Of a stretch of 64,000 bases of DNA, positions 21,198-33,575 are shown one piece after another. Source of the DNA: Symsagittifera roscoffensis (Eukaryota > Xenacoelomorpha > Acoela > Convolutidae); contig NC_087063.1 in the NCBI RefSeq assembly GCF_963678635.1, positions 77,833,617 through 77,897,616 of the forward strand. Direction: 5' to 3'. The notes beneath the pieces are model-generated. The model searched no databases and was not told where the DNA came from. It worked only from the letters and a program-made list of their open reading frames with translations. The translations under genes were made by a program, and so were the position numbers. Every line of letters begins with the position of its first letter. The stretch's first letter is position 1.

Positions 21198-21885
21198 AGA
21201 GCAGAGCCAGCAGACAGGAAAAAAACACGTAAATCTAAAATAGATAAATCTAAATATCATGGCAAACGAATTTGAAGTGAATTTAAAGAAAAAACTCAAA
21301 CGCTAAAAAAAATCAAACTTCAGCAGAAATATGATGTTTTGATGCTTTATAATTTGATGTTGTAAAAAATAGCAAGCAATTATCATATGTTTTGATGCTT
21401 TATATTTTGATGTAAAAAATATCAAGCAATTATCAACACAAACACAATGACTAAGACGAGGATAGACTAAGGACAAAATTAATACCCACTGAGAGTCTAC
21501 CCCTCAGTGTAAAAATATTATAAACATTATAAATATTATAAACATATTATAATCTTATTAGTAACTTTTTTATATACTTAAAAATCTATGCTTTAAACAT
21601 TTCCTTAATTTTTCAAAATTTTCAGGCTAGCTTAAGGCGCATGCATCTCAGATGCACTGTCAAAACCTCTCATCACCTATATAAGCGTTTTTGAAAACAT
21701 TAACAAATTGGAACATTTCGATTTCTAAGTCTTTCTAAAAATGTTATTTAATGAGAAATCTTAACTTACTATCTGAACTTACAGCCAGGCAGTCGAATCC
21801 GCTATTTGAAGACAGCGTCGTTTGAAACTCGCCAATTTCGCACTACTACGTCCCCAAAATACGAATTATGCAGTAATGCAGTAAA
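21198..21885 (+). repeat. Direct duplication, left copy
   Basis: It shares long near-identical stretches with 22658-23292, for example TAAATCTAAATATCATGGCA, GGCTAGCTTAAGGCG and CACTACTACGTC. The left copy has an extra internal duplication (ATGTTTTGATGCTTTATA) near 21330-21420. It contains no ORF and no LTR-like ends were found. Confidence 0.7.
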
Positions 21886-22657
21886 ACCGCAAAACGCAAA
21901 TCACAAAGACAAAGAGTAGCTGGCTAACTACCACTTTATTATCAAAATATCAAAAACTGGATTATATCATAATCATGAACATTTTCTTGCAATCTTTGTT
22001 TTTATGCACCGCTATATCCATTTACCATTTATGGCTAAGCGCAAAGCGTTTACTCTCAAAACTCGAAAGAAATACTTGACTTACTCCCGGTGAACCACGC
22101 GTAAGCCGTTGCCGACAATGAAGCGCAGAGCTTTATTTGTCCCACTGTTATTGCTCTTTGACTCGGAGAATTTTCCAGTGACAAGCTTTTTGTTATAGCA
22201 GTCCTATAAAAATATCAACTTATCAACCGAAAAAAAAAATAAATAAGTAAAACCAATCTTTTTTAACCATATACCGGTGATGACTTAACCAGATACACAA
22301 TTTTAACTTCAGCATCAGACTAACAACAAACTCAGCGTTTTGAAAAGAAAACAAAGCTCACGGTCTCCAGTTTATTAAACATCTCCTGAATTTGATTTTC
22401 AACAAACTCATGTGTAGAAACCAAACTGAGAATGACATATAATCAATCAACGCAAGCGAGGAACTAATTGATTCCCTTTGTTAGGAAACAAACTATATCC
22501 CCTTAAAGCCCTAATTGCAGAAATAAAACTACGGGGATTGCAGAAATAATTAACCAAGAAGCTCATGATGTAATTATTCTTCCTTTATCTCCATTTGTAA
22601 AACGAAGAGCTTGCCTCAATGAAAGCCATTTCCCATTTACATTTTACGAAATCGCCC
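21886..22657. other. Spacer between direct-repeat copies, nothing recognised
   Basis: AT-rich, without ORFs or repeats that I can identify. Confidence 0.35.
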
Positions 22658-23292
22658 AGAGCACAGCCAGCAGACAGGTCAAAAAAGTCACGCAAATCTA
22701 AAATAGATAAATCTAAATATCATGGCAAACGAATTTGAAATGAATTTTAAAAAATCAAAAGCAAAAAAAATCAACTTACACGGAAAAAACCATACGACCT
22801 AATATGAATGAATGGATAATTTAATTTTCTTCTCCAAATTGATGTTTTATAAATTAGCAAGCAATTATAAACACAAACACAATGACTAAGGAGAGGATAG
22901 ACGAAGGACAAAATTAATACCAAGAGTGTACCCTTGAGTGTAAAAATATTATAAACATAATCTTATTAGTAATCTATGCTTTAATCATTTTCCTAATTTT
23001 TCAAAATGTTCAGGCTAGCTTAAGGCGGATACATCTCAGACGCACTGTCAAAACCTCTCATCACCTATATGGGCGTTTTTGAAAACATTGACAAATTGAA
23101 ACATTTCGATTTCTAAATCTTTCTAAAAATGTTATTTAATGAGAAATCTTAACTTACAACCTGAGATTCTTGACACCATTTGCAACCTGGCTAGCCAGGC
23201 AGTCGAAGCCACCATTTGAAGACTGCGTCGTTTGAATCTCGCCAATTTTGCACTACTACGTCTGCGAAATACGAATTATGCAGTAGCAGTAT
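22658..23292 (+). repeat. Direct duplication, right copy
   Basis: The second copy of the 21198-21885 segment, about 1.46 kb downstream, shortened where the left copy carries its internal duplication and diverged by scattered substitutions. Confidence 0.7.
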
Positions 23293-23563
23293 AACAATTA
23301 TATAAAAAAAAACTTTTCATTATTTTTTCTACGTTTTGAGAATACCATTTAATTTCCCAGAAATAACGTCTTCTCGAAAACTGGAAAATATACAGCCATA
23401 TTTTCAGGATAGATTCGCAAAGACAAATCAGCTTCTGATAGCATTAAACTAAACATGTGTATTCATTTAGACTATTGACACACTGAAAACAGCAGTAAAT
23501 GAGGAAAAACTGAAACTAATATAAAACTAAAATCTTGGAACATTTTGTCTTTCTTTAGCAAAT

Positions 23564-26343
23564 CTAAAGTTTATCCAAAAGAAATGGCACGAAGTATGAA
23601 ATAACTATGTCGGCTCCAGCTCTGTGAAACGCAATAAGAGACTCCATCACTGCCTTTTCAAGGTCAAAGGTTCCTTTATTCACTGCATGCATCAACATCG
23701 CGTACTCTCCTGACACCTGATACACTGCAACTGGCATGTCCGGGAATCGATCCCGAGCACTCCTGACTATGTCCAAATAAGGCATACCTGGTTTGATCAT
23801 GATGACGTCGGCACCTTCATCAACATCCCGTTTCAACGCTCTCATAGCCAACCCTGCGCTTGTGCATGGTAACTGGTAAGTAGATCTGTCGCCAAACGAA
23901 GGCGCACTTTTAGCTGCGTCTCGGAATGGACCGTAAAAACTGGACGCAAACTTGGCACTGTAAGCCATGACTGCAACCCTGGATCCGAGGCCATTAACAA
24001 TCAACTTTTGTTTTATGGCCCCGACTCGGCCATCCATCATGTCCGAAGGGGCCACGACGTGTGCCCCGCTCTGAGCATACTTCAGAGCCACTTCTGTTAT
24101 TCTATCTATGGACTTCTGGTTATCAATATAACTTTCGTTCGAATTTGGGTCCTCTGAAAATATTCCACAATGACCGTGGGAAGTGTAAGCACATAGGCAT
24201 AAGTCGCAGCATATAAGTAAATCTGGAAACGATTTTCTGAGGATTGGGATCACTTTGACGACTGGATTTTCATCACTGTCTGCACTCAATGCATCTGCAG
24301 TCTTTGTCAAACTGAAGCAACGCCTTTTGTAAAAACCTTAAACTTAAAATTCCTTTAAATTCAAAATAGCCAGTTGCTATGCAAATTGCACTGAATTCTC
24401 CGGTCACAGCAGAAAAAAAAACAAAAAAAAAATTTCTTTTTTCAAATTGTGTCGTTTTTTCGAGGTGGGATGAGAGAATTTCTAAATCTTTGTACTACCA
24501 AGAAGACACTCAAAATTTCTTCGAAAACTAATTTCACTGGAGTAAAACTAAATTTTCACGTCTTAAATATAAGCTTATCACTTCTTTATCAGCCTGCGCT
24601 CCCGCTATTTATTCTCCTGATTTTTTTTTGAAATGTGCATAAAGATAATTTTATTTATTCTCTTGATTCTTTTTTGAAATGTCCATAAAGATAATATTTT
24701 TCCTAAGTGCGAATGATTTAGTTAAGACAATGCGAGTATGAGAAGTTATAATAGCCGAGAGTTGTCAAATTCTTAGTAGAACTAAATTGGGAGTTCAGAC
24801 TCTCGTCAAACTTTCGAACATTTATTTCGACATTGAGAGAACATGGCCAACAGACAGTTGGAAATGAGCCAATGAACGCGGACATAAAAAAGTCTTGAAT
24901 TTAGAAAAAAATCAACTTTCAAGTTTCAAACAAAACCAATAAAACTCTTAGAATTTCGAAAGCAATTTATAAGTGGCACTTTTTTGATAAAATTAACCCG
25001 ATTTGAGAAAACTGGAACTTGAGTAAAAAACTAAATTGAATTCCACTTTCGAAACTAGAAATCGATCACGTTTTGTTGCGTCAGTTCAGCTTTTATACTT
25101 GGAGACTGCATTTTGACTACCCTCATAAAAATGAATTTGAATTGAACTCAAAAAGCCCATATATACCAAAGGGCATTCAAATGTGCATTAATAAGTATGA
25201 ATTCACTTCCTTTGTTATTAGAGCATTTTAAAAACTTTTCCAAAAAAGAAAAATCATACGACCTATATAAGAGTCTGAACTACGTTCATCGACTCCTTAA
25301 AACTAAGAGAAACTTTTTAAGAATTTGAGTCACGGTTTAATAGGCTTTAATATGATATCACACGTGGACCCCTGCGAGCTGTCTTTGAGCTTGTCAAAAC
25401 TGCTTGGAAAACCCAATCTTATGAAATAGTTCCACCCCACCCCTTTGGGGTTCGTCGGAACAGCGACAATTTGAATTGAACGCACAGCAAGAAGATATCA
25501 TAAATATGATTACAGTTGAAAACACAACTCTTCCGATGCTTCTTTCATCTATTTAAATTTTGACATATAAAAGCCGAAGATTCAACAAGCGGAAAAAATA
25601 TTACCATTCCAACAAGTCGAAAAATAATTTTGTTATGCAACATAACAACGAATTCCTACTGTTTTTATGCAATTTTTACGTAATTCTGATGTAATTTACA
25701 TCCATTCTAAAGTAATTTCGGCTTGAGATATGGCGTTGTAGAATATCCACCGATATTTTGATAGAAGTCACTCTTCCATATTTCAATTGCGAAAAGAACT
25801 TTCGATAAATTCGTTGGCCTGTAAACCCCGCACTTAACAGTTATCATTATTGACTCGTTTAATTTCCAGGTATCACTGATTCAAAATGTGTCTTTGTGAC
25901 GCAATGGTAAAGATGATACCCAGCATCCATATCACTGCGGGTTCAAATAGCTTGTGAGGTGCAATTTACAAAATGAGCTATCTTAAAAACAGTCATTGCT
26001 TGGAGGACCGAAATTTTTACCTCCGGAATACACCTCTCTCTGGCTGATTAACTTGAAGTCTTTTTTACTATTCTTACCGGTTGATGACTCCGAACAATAT
26101 CACACTTTTCAATCCCTTCTCAACCAATGGTCTCAGGAGATCCACCAGCACATCCACTGAGTACCTCTTTTGGCCAGGGAGGGATTCGATCTGCTCCACT
26201 AAGGGTGTGTCAGAGTCAGTGACGAAGAGAGGATAGATGAGACTGTCTAGAGAGGGCGACGTTAGCCTACTCTGCCACTTTCTCAGAGTGGGGTGGAAAA
26301 ATCCGCTGTGTAGACGCAGATTCTGATTAGTAGAAGCACTCAT
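23564..26343 (-). CDS. ALAD: Porphobilinogen synthase (delta-aminolevulinate dehydratase)
   Basis: Condenses two 5-aminolevulinate molecules to porphobilinogen in cytosolic haem synthesis. Two exons: 26343-26078 (ATG, donor CG|GTAAG) and 24311-23564 (acceptor CTTCAG), joined in phase 2 to give 337 residues, close to the usual 330. The N-terminal arm has LHSGFFHP. The three zinc-binding cysteines are present in [12 protein letters not shown] (about C127, C129, C137), so this is the animal zinc-dependent type. The two active-site lysines lie in [17 protein letters not shown] (about K209) and [10 protein letters not shown] (about K262), with the expected spacing of 53. The start was chosen at 26343 because the preceding codon is GTG. 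The intron (24312-26077) contains a dispersed repeat and a tRNA-like sequence. No lesion seen; probably functional. Confidence 0.95.
24840..25310. repeat. Dispersed AT-rich repeat family, copy 1
   Basis: It shares, in order, CAATGAACGC, TCAACTTTC, TAGAATTTC, GGCAC/GCTTTTTTGATAA, TTCGAAACTAGAAATC, CACGTTTT, TATTTGGAGA, GCATATATACC and ATAAGAGTCTGAACT with copies at about 42240-42580, 43000-43440 and 46060-46370. No ORF. A non-autonomous element or a divergent satellite-like family. Confidence 0.5.
25890..25952 (+). repeat. tRNA-like sequence in ALAD intron
   Basis: GTGACGCAATGGTAAAG fits an A box and GCGGGTTCAAAT fits a B box, about 40 bases apart. The acceptor stem is not convincing, so a tRNA-derived SINE head is more likely than a working tRNA. 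Confidence 0.35.
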
Positions 26344-26910
26344 CACAATCTGAAAACAAATAGAACTGAAATTTCGTTTTCATGTTTCTCGTAGCAATGA
26401 TCTATTTGAATTTGATTCATCTTTTCATCGCCTGGCCATAAAAACTTTCCGGACTCTCCAAACACAAAAAACACCTTTTTGGCAAAAATTCAGTAGTAGA
26501 ATTGAAATTAGACTAAATCTACACTAGAACGATTAAGTTTTCAGTTAGTTTTTAGAAGAAAACCTGCAAAAGGAAAAAAAATCTATTCCGGCCAAAAAGC
26601 AGCATTTATTGGTGCTCAATTTGGCTTTGGGAAAAATTTAATGTAAAAGAGCAACTCGATCATCCTTCCAAGAGTTTAATTATTTCCTTTAATGTATGGC
26701 AACAATTTTTGTAAACTTTTTAAATACCAGTCAGTAAAAATTTTATAAGTTCAGATCAGTTTCTTTTTGAGATAACCTTTCAACTTTCACCATCAACATA
26801 TCACATCCTGGCTCGAGGTTTGCTTTCAGCTAGTTTGATTGGCCAATTTTCCGATGATAATCAACAACAAACTGCTTTTCCATTATCCATTTCTTCGACA
26901 GCCGACTAAT
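26344..26910. other. Intergenic: UBIAD1 3' end and ALAD promoter region
   Basis: Both neighbours are on the minus strand, so this 567-bp gap should hold the UBIAD1 3' untranslated region and the ALAD promoter. A minus-strand AATAAA at 26610-26605 is a possible UBIAD1 polyadenylation signal. No clear TATA or other core element stands out. Confidence 0.35.
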
Positions 26911-29900
26911 TCAATGAATCCAAAACGATATCAGAATACTAGACACATAAAGCAGTCCAAACTTCAAAGTCAACATTTTGATTCTCTCCGGAAGTCTGTC
27001 CAACTGTTGAGTTCTGAACTTCAACTCAATCGCAAACGCCTCATTAATGGTAACATAGGGCAGGAATATGAGCATGGATATTTTGCATGCGGGACATGAC
27101 AGGATGATGTATGGGGTGAAGAGGAGGAAGCAGAAGAGGACGTATGACCACTCTCTGCCCAGTACTATGGCTATGGTCCGGATGCCTGCACGTCTGTCTG
27201 TTTCTATATCACGAGTGTTGTTGCAGTGCAAAATTGCCTAAATAGACATTAGAAAAATAAATATAAAAATATTATTCCTTCCAGAAGAACAATATCTATG
27301 CTTATGCTATTACTATATTTTCAAACATACTCAAGATTATAACTTTTTTCCTTATCAACAAATTGTTTTCATTGGATGGAGACGTGAGACGTAAAAAAAA
27401 CACATTCAAATTTCATAATTCTCGGTGTAACAGTTTTCATTACACAAAAAAAATCGATTCACAAATACCATTAAAAATTTTTGGGCAATAGTTATCAGAG
27501 GAACCATATTTTTTTTAATTTTATTGAGCACAAATCTGACCTCGGTTCCGAAGGCAAGAGGGGCGGCGAAAAGAGCAGTTTTGATTGCAAATGTTCCAGT
27601 CTGCAACATATAAGAGAAAGTGACTGCCATTGGTCCGAACAGAGCCAGCACCAGGATATCACCCAAGGCATAGTACTTGAAGCCCATACCGCCAGTGTAG
27701 AGAAAGGAACCACTGAGGCCTACAAAGAAGAGGAAGGCCGAGTACTCCAGACGTAGAGATGATAGAAGCGCCACTGCCAGAAAGGAGACCAAACTAAAGT
27801 AAGGAGAGAAACGTTGAACATGGGTGAGGTTCTTCCTTCAAGTATAATTTTTATCGGTATCATCATCATTTTCTGCCCCGATTTCGCAACGATTCTAAAC
27901 AATTTTGAGCTTAACTCTGAAATTCAATTTAACTTCAAGTTTTGAAATATAGCTAGTGAAAAAAATCCGGTCATAGGACTAACTAGTCAATGAATGATTC
28001 GTTTACACTTGACCACAGCCTAATTGTTGTGATAAACTTATTAAATAGTTTCAGAGACGATAGATGATGGAAATCCAAATGCAGGAGAGCGAAATGTAGA
28101 CAAATATTGTGGTGGAGACGCAGACTGAGAGCAACGCGGAGGATCAAACAATAACGACCGAGGAGCAAACAATTCCAGTATTGAGATACAAGGATCAGAC
28201 GTCATTCACACCAGTCAGAAAAGGAGAAAAGCGACAAAAAATCGATCTAAGTCCACTCGACTCTATTATTGAAGGAGGAGATTTTTCAAGGACCATCTCA
28301 GACACCATTGAAGAAAAGATGAAAGCAATAATTCCCGAAATTGTTCAAAAAATAAAAGAAAGTTTGAAAACGACATTCGAGGAGATGCTCAACAAAGCCA
28401 TAGGAGAAGCAAAACTGGAAGTAAAAAACGAAGTGAAAAAACAGATGGCGTGGCAAAGTCGAGAAATGACCCTCAAAGCTTTGTCCGAATCAGAAGTGAT
28501 TGAAACATATATTAGAAGAGAAAACGTCCGGATAATGGGAATTCCAGAAAACGCCACAAACGACAATCGCCAAAATTGGGAATCAAGTGAAGCCACTACA
28601 GTAAAGGTGATCGATATTGCAAGTAAAATGGACAGTAACCTGGAAAAAAGCAATATCTCAATCGCACATCGCCTTCCCACCCGATCACAAGGACCGAGAC
28701 CTATTATTGCCGATTCGCTAATAGGAGCTCAAGAATAGATCTTTTAAGAAATAAGAAAAAACTCAAAGACATCGATGAACTGAAAAATGTACGAGTATTT
28801 GCGGATCTAACGCTGGCAAGAGTGAAGTTTTTTAATATGATGAAGACAGATACGAGAATTGAAAATGTATGGACAAGAGAGGGAACAAAAAACTACAAAC
28901 TAGCTGGAGATTCAAGGGTGCAGACCATCAACTGATTGTTTGAGGGAGGGTTGAAGTTGAAGTATCAATTAGCTGATCTAGAGCAATGCTTTGTAACTAA
29001 CTAACAACCAAAATTGAAAAAAGCATGTGCTAAAATTGATACAATGCCAATTAGTTTTCTACTTATAAATGCTAGATCGTTAAAAAAACACAGCGAAGAA
29101 TTAGAAGCGCTAGTATATAGTCTGGAGTCACCGCCTAATATAGTAGCTGTCACTGAAACATGGCTAGATAAAGAGGATGATGAAAAACTATATAAGTTAA
29201 GTGGATACAATGTTGTATCCAAGCCCAGGCCAACAAGAGGAGGAAGAATCTTGTTTCAATCACTAAAAGAAGTTAAAATAATTAAAGTTTTGGATTGTTC
29301 CATTGATGAAAGCCTTATGCTAGAACTGAAAATAAGAGGAAACAAAGTAATTTTCTTGGTGATATACAACCCACCAGGGAATAACAAATTGGAGTTCATT
29401 GAAAAACTGGATGAAGTATTGGAGAGCTTGCAATACTTAAATTGTGAAGTCATTGTGTGTGGAGATATTAATATAGATATTAAGAAACATATTTCAGCAA
29501 CAGCTAAATACATCGATGCAATAGAATCAAATGGATTCAGTCTTTTAAGTTTTTCACCCACAAGGGTTGAAGAAAATTCAGAAACATGTTTAGATCATTT
29601 TATTACAAATGTTAGTGATTCAATTGTGAGTGTGTTCAATTTTGCAGATCATTATCCGGTTACAATGAAATTCAATAAAGACAGTTCAGATAATGATAAT
29701 GAAGCAATCCTGGTAGGAGATACGTCTTTTCTAAAGAGTGCGGAGAAGGTTCAAAATTTCAACTTCGTATTACTGCATGAAATGAACAATTTATCAATAA
29801 ACGAAAATGAAAAGGTCAATAAAACTTTTTCAAGGTTTCACAAAACGCTTATTAAAGTTTTGGACCAATTTGCCCCAATGATCAAAAAAGTTAATAAAAC

Positions 29901-32900
29901 CACCAAGTGTCCTCCGTGGATATCAAATAAAATTAAAAACCTCATCACTAAAAGAAATAAGCAGCATCATTTATTGGTGCAAAGTAAATATAATCACTTG
30001 ATTAGGCTGCGGTATAAGGAATTAAATGACAGAGTTAGATCAGAAATCAGAAGCTCTAAGAAAAATTTTTATATGAAGAAATTTCAAACATGTATTGGTG
30101 ACTCCAGACAAATATATAATTTTTCAAATATGTTAAAAGGATCGAATGGAAGTGTTAGAGCTGTCAGTGATTTATTAGTGAAAGTGGCGATAGGCATACA
30201 GATCCACAGACAATTGGAAACGACTTCAACAACTTTTTTGGACAAATTGCAGATAAATTGGTGAAACAGTTATCAACACCTGAAGTAGAAATAAGAATTA
30301 AGGAGCCAATTGTATCAATATACCTAAAACCAGTTAATAAAAACGAAATCGCCTCAATTCTATCCGATTTAAAATCAAAAGCCTCCGTAGGGCTAGATGA
30401 TGTTAGTAATAATATTCTGAAAGCATGTGCGTATGCAATTATACCAAGCTTAACAATACTGATCAATGCTTTCATTAAGCAAGCAACCTTTCCCACCGAG
30501 TTATCCCAAGCAAAAATACTGCCATTTCACAAGGATGGATCCAAATTAGATTTAAACAATTATAGGCCAATCGCTTTGCTTTTGACGTTAGGTAAAATTT
30601 TCGAACGTGTGATGTTCAACCGAATATATAATTATTTAGAGCTATTTAACTTCATATACTGTAAACAGTTTGGATACAGAATCAAACACAGCACCATTGA
30701 TGCCATCGCCGAGGTTACCGAAAAATTGCGCCTTTCAAATAAGAAATTCATTCCATCAATATTCCTTGATTTAAAGAAGGCCTTTGATACCCTAAATCAT
30801 GATATCTTAATTAAAAAATTGCCATATTATGGTCTTGTAGGTAAATGTCTACAATGGATAGTGAACTATTTGTCAAATCGTAAACAAAGTGTAGAGATAT
30901 CTGGTGTGCGATCAAATTTTCGAACAATGAACAGCGGTGTACCACAAGGATCCATTTTAGGTCCACTTCTATTTCTTTTATATGTCAATGATCTACCAAA
31001 CGTTGTCAATAACTCGGTAGTATACTTGTTTGCCGATGATACCACTTTAGTAGCAATAGATCGATCACTCGAAAAACTGAGCATTTGCACTTTAATGCAG
31101 TTGCGGAATGGCTTGCCGCTAATAGGCTCTCACTTAACATGAAAAAAAAACAGTTCAAATAAATTTCACTAGGAAAAGCGCTTCTAATGAACTAATATTT
31201 CATGATGGCAAAAACTTATCGTCAGAAATATATTGGAAATACTTAGGAATTAACATTGATTTTAAACTAGGATTTTCTAATCATATTGATTTTTTCAGAA
31301 AAAAATTACGAAAACAATGTAGAATAATTGCTAAAACAAGGCATTACGTGCCAAGCTCTGTTATGTTTAGGTATTATGAATCAAACATTAGGTCTATCAT
31401 TCAGTATGGAAATTTAGTGTACGTTTGCACAAGCTACAATGCATTACTTCCGCTTTTTGAATTACAGAAAAAAATTATCCGACTCATTTCTTTTCGAAAC
31501 AATTGCGAAAGCGTGTCAGATATATTTGTAAAGCACAAATTACTTACAGTTCATGAATTGTATATTTATGAGTGTTTCAATTTTCTATTAAGGTCACTAT
31601 CGAACCTGCATTCAGAAAATTATCTCAACTCGCTTTTCACTTTTGATAATTCTATTAAAAGAACCAGACGATCGGAAAAGAATTTACTGAAAATATGTAA
31701 GCCAAAATCCCAAATAGAAAACCACTCTTTAACTAAACGGGGAACCAAACTTTTTAATATTTTTCAGGAAAACGGAATTATACCAATTAATTCGCAGTCT
31801 CTAAATGCAAGCCATGTGCTTACGGTAGCTCACAAATTAAAGTATTTATACATTTTAGGAAATAATAAGTTAACAAATTTTATTTTCGATAAATAATCAC
31901 AGAATGTCTAATCAATAGTACCATAATTTTATTTACCAAAAATTTAACCCTTTGGTTAACCTGTATCAGACTTCAATTATGGGCTGCAAATCCATGCTGA
32001 AAATATGAAGCTCCAAATCCTTGTAGTTTTCGAGATAATCGCATTTTTTGAAAAAAAAACTGAAATTTCCAAAAGTGAAAAAAAAATCAAATTTTTATTA
32101 CGATCCTTAGTTTTAACTGATGCTTACTAAGCTAAGCTGCAATCATGATCCGGATCCTCTAAATAAATTCTCGAAAAAAAATGTTTTCGAAAGAAGTGGA
32201 AAAAAAACAAATTGAAAAATTTTCATTTTTATCATTCAAATACTTTTTATTTCTAGTTATTATACTTTTCGTGTCTTACTACTACCAGGGTAGACGTCAA
32301 ACGGGCAATTATTATGCCCTTGGTCTATCCTCTTCACATATGTTATACAAAATGTCAGATAAATTCAATGATGACTATTAAAAATGTGTTTCTTCATTTT
32401 CTGTATTTTTGCATTTAATTGTCTGAAGAAATAAATTCTTCTTCTTCTTCTTCTTCTTCTTCTTCACAGTATATGATATTGAAATCAGTGAAAAAAATAC
32501 CTTCATGAGAAAAATTTAACTCTTTTATGATTATTGTCAAATCGGTCAAAAACAGTGCTTTTTAGGTGAATTAAAACTTAATACCGTTTTCCAAGAGCTG
32601 AAAAAAGTGAAAAATGGATTTTTGTCGTCAAAATGAGCATTTTAGTTTTTTAGGTCAATTACACTACTTCAGCTAAAACTGATATTATCGTATTTGTCAA
32701 ATACCACCCCCCCCCCCTAACCTGATTGAATAGAAGAGGAGACAGAGCGTGGACACTTCAGATGGTTGGAGAAAGTGGTCCACTAGAGTCCTGTCATCCG
32801 CCTGTTTGTGCTGATCCACTCCGTACTTGTAGTCGTAGTAGGTGTTGATCAGATTTCCGGCCATGTGCACAAAGGAGACACAGATTAGAGTGAGCACCAG

Positions 32901-33575
32901 AATCAACACACTTGGTCGACTGCTGTCATCTGTTCCCTAGAAAAGGACACATCATCATCATCATTATCATCCCTTCTTTGCACACTTTTTCTTGATACCC
33001 AATCTGGAAAAAAATCTTGAAGGAATCAAGATTTTTGCTCAGAAAACTTTAAAAAAAAAAATTAACTTATGATTTAAAAACGAACTGGTACAGTACAATT
33101 TTAAATAATTGTTTTTTTTTGCATTTTTGAAAAGTAGTAGCCCCTAATTAAATACTGTCAGATAATCATCGAGCCCCCTACCACTGGCGACAATTCGAAA
33201 CAAAAGGCTGAGATAGTTTAATATTGCAATGGAGCTGATCCTAGATGCGAGCTTGCCGTCCCGATAAAAGAACTGTTTAAGGATACGCCTGGCGGTTATC
33301 GGCGGGAAGCTCCTCCATAGCCAGGCTAATAGGAGAAAGATTCAAGTGTCGCTTTCATCGTATTTATGCAGTTGTTAACTGCAAAAAATTTGCTTGTACA
33401 ATCATTTCAAAACCAATAGTTCATAGTCATCATTTCGCCACTTGTTTCTCTTTGTTTTACAACCTACCGCCGGTTGAACTGACATGTCCCTGTACGCCAA
33501 GACATTTCCCAGCAGAACAGGCAGCCCAGAAGCAGTGAGAGACCACGCTCTTAAAGCCTTGAGATACATGTGCAT
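26911..33575 (-). CDS. UBIAD1: UbiA prenyltransferase domain protein (UBIAD1-like)
   Basis: Membrane prenyltransferase of the UbiA family; UBIAD1 attaches a geranylgeranyl group to make menaquinone-4 in ER/Golgi membranes. Four exons: 33575-33468, 32936-32722, 27793-27541 and 27237-26911, joined in phases 0, 2 and 0 to give 300 residues, shorter than the usual 330-340 at the N-terminus. Exon 1 contains LKALRAWSLTASGLPVLLGN. The first Asp-rich motif is NTYYDYKYGVD (about 67-77), followed by QADDRTLVDHFLQP. The conserved loop GLSGSFLYTGGMGFKY is in exon 3. The second motif NNTRDIETDRRAG (about 198-208) is in exon 4. Multiple hydrophobic spans are evident. The start could be the second ATG at 33569, or there may be an upstream exon. 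Intron 2 (4.9 kb) contains a LINE in opposite orientation. Confidence 0.9.
28109..28738 (+). pseudogene. LINE ORF1 protein, frameshifted
   Basis: The RNA-binding chaperone of the LINE. A charged N-terminus and a coiled-coil-like stretch are followed by an RRM-like segment with RRENVRIMGIPE and ISIAHRLPTR, the pattern of L1-type ORF1 proteins also found in CR1-like elements. The frame breaks near 28705; the C-terminal part continues in another frame (NKKKLKDIDELKNVRVFADL) to a stop near 28934. No in-frame ATG begins the open stretch. Confidence 0.6.
29014..30264 (+). pseudogene. LINE ORF2: apurinic endonuclease domain
   Basis: An AP-endonuclease-type domain that nicks the target. Visible motifs are FLLINARSL, VAVTETWLDKED, IYNPPG, VCGDINIDI, CLDHFI and FADHYPV, the last two covering the catalytic Asp/His region. 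After the linker (CPPWISNKIKNLI) a one-base change near 30180 throws the frame out, and the reverse transcriptase continues in the next frame. Confidence 0.8.
30258..31142 (+). pseudogene. LINE ORF2: reverse transcriptase domain
   Basis: Reverse transcriptase with its core motifs in order: VGLDDVSNNILK, NNYRPIALLLTLGKIFER, FLDLKKAFDTLNHDIL, MNSGVPQGSILGPLLFLLYVNDL and YLFADDTTLV (catalytic Asp pair). It is entered by a frame change near 30180 and leaves frame again near 31090. Confidence 0.9.
31348..31896 (+). pseudogene. LINE ORF2: C-terminal region after reverse transcriptase
   Basis: It continues the pol product in a third frame. Just upstream, in a short open stretch, is YWKYLGINIDFKL; this frame has FRYYESNIRSIIQYGNLVY and LPLFELQKKIIRLI, the thumb-like region usual in CR1/L2-type elements. 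It ends at TAA 31894-31896. Confidence 0.75.
32436..32465 (+). repeat. (TTC)10 microsatellite at the LINE 3' end
   Basis: Thirty bases of pure TTC repeats close the LINE 3' region. Some LINE families end in such short repeats, so this is taken as the tail of the insertion. Confidence 0.75.
32707..32718. repeat. Poly-C run beside UBIAD1 exon 2 donor
   Basis: A run of about 12 C lies immediately inside intron 2 (on the gene strand, GTTAG then G-run). G-runs near donors can affect splicing; no effect is shown. Confidence 0.5.

Larger units (their letters stand above)
28000..32480 (+). mobile_element. Non-LTR retrotransposon (CR1/L2/jockey-like LINE), frameshifted
   Basis: It lies in UBIAD1 intron 2, opposite in orientation to the gene. 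In order: ORF1, endonuclease, reverse transcriptase, C-terminal region, 3' untranslated region and a (TTC)n tail. At least three frame breaks are visible (near 28705, 30180 and 31090), so this copy cannot encode its proteins. The 5' boundary is approximate. Confidence 0.85.

Noticed and set aside
24449-24631. Plus-strand 60-codon ORF in the ALAD intron
   Set aside because: Low complexity, no homology pattern, and lies in an AT-rich intron.
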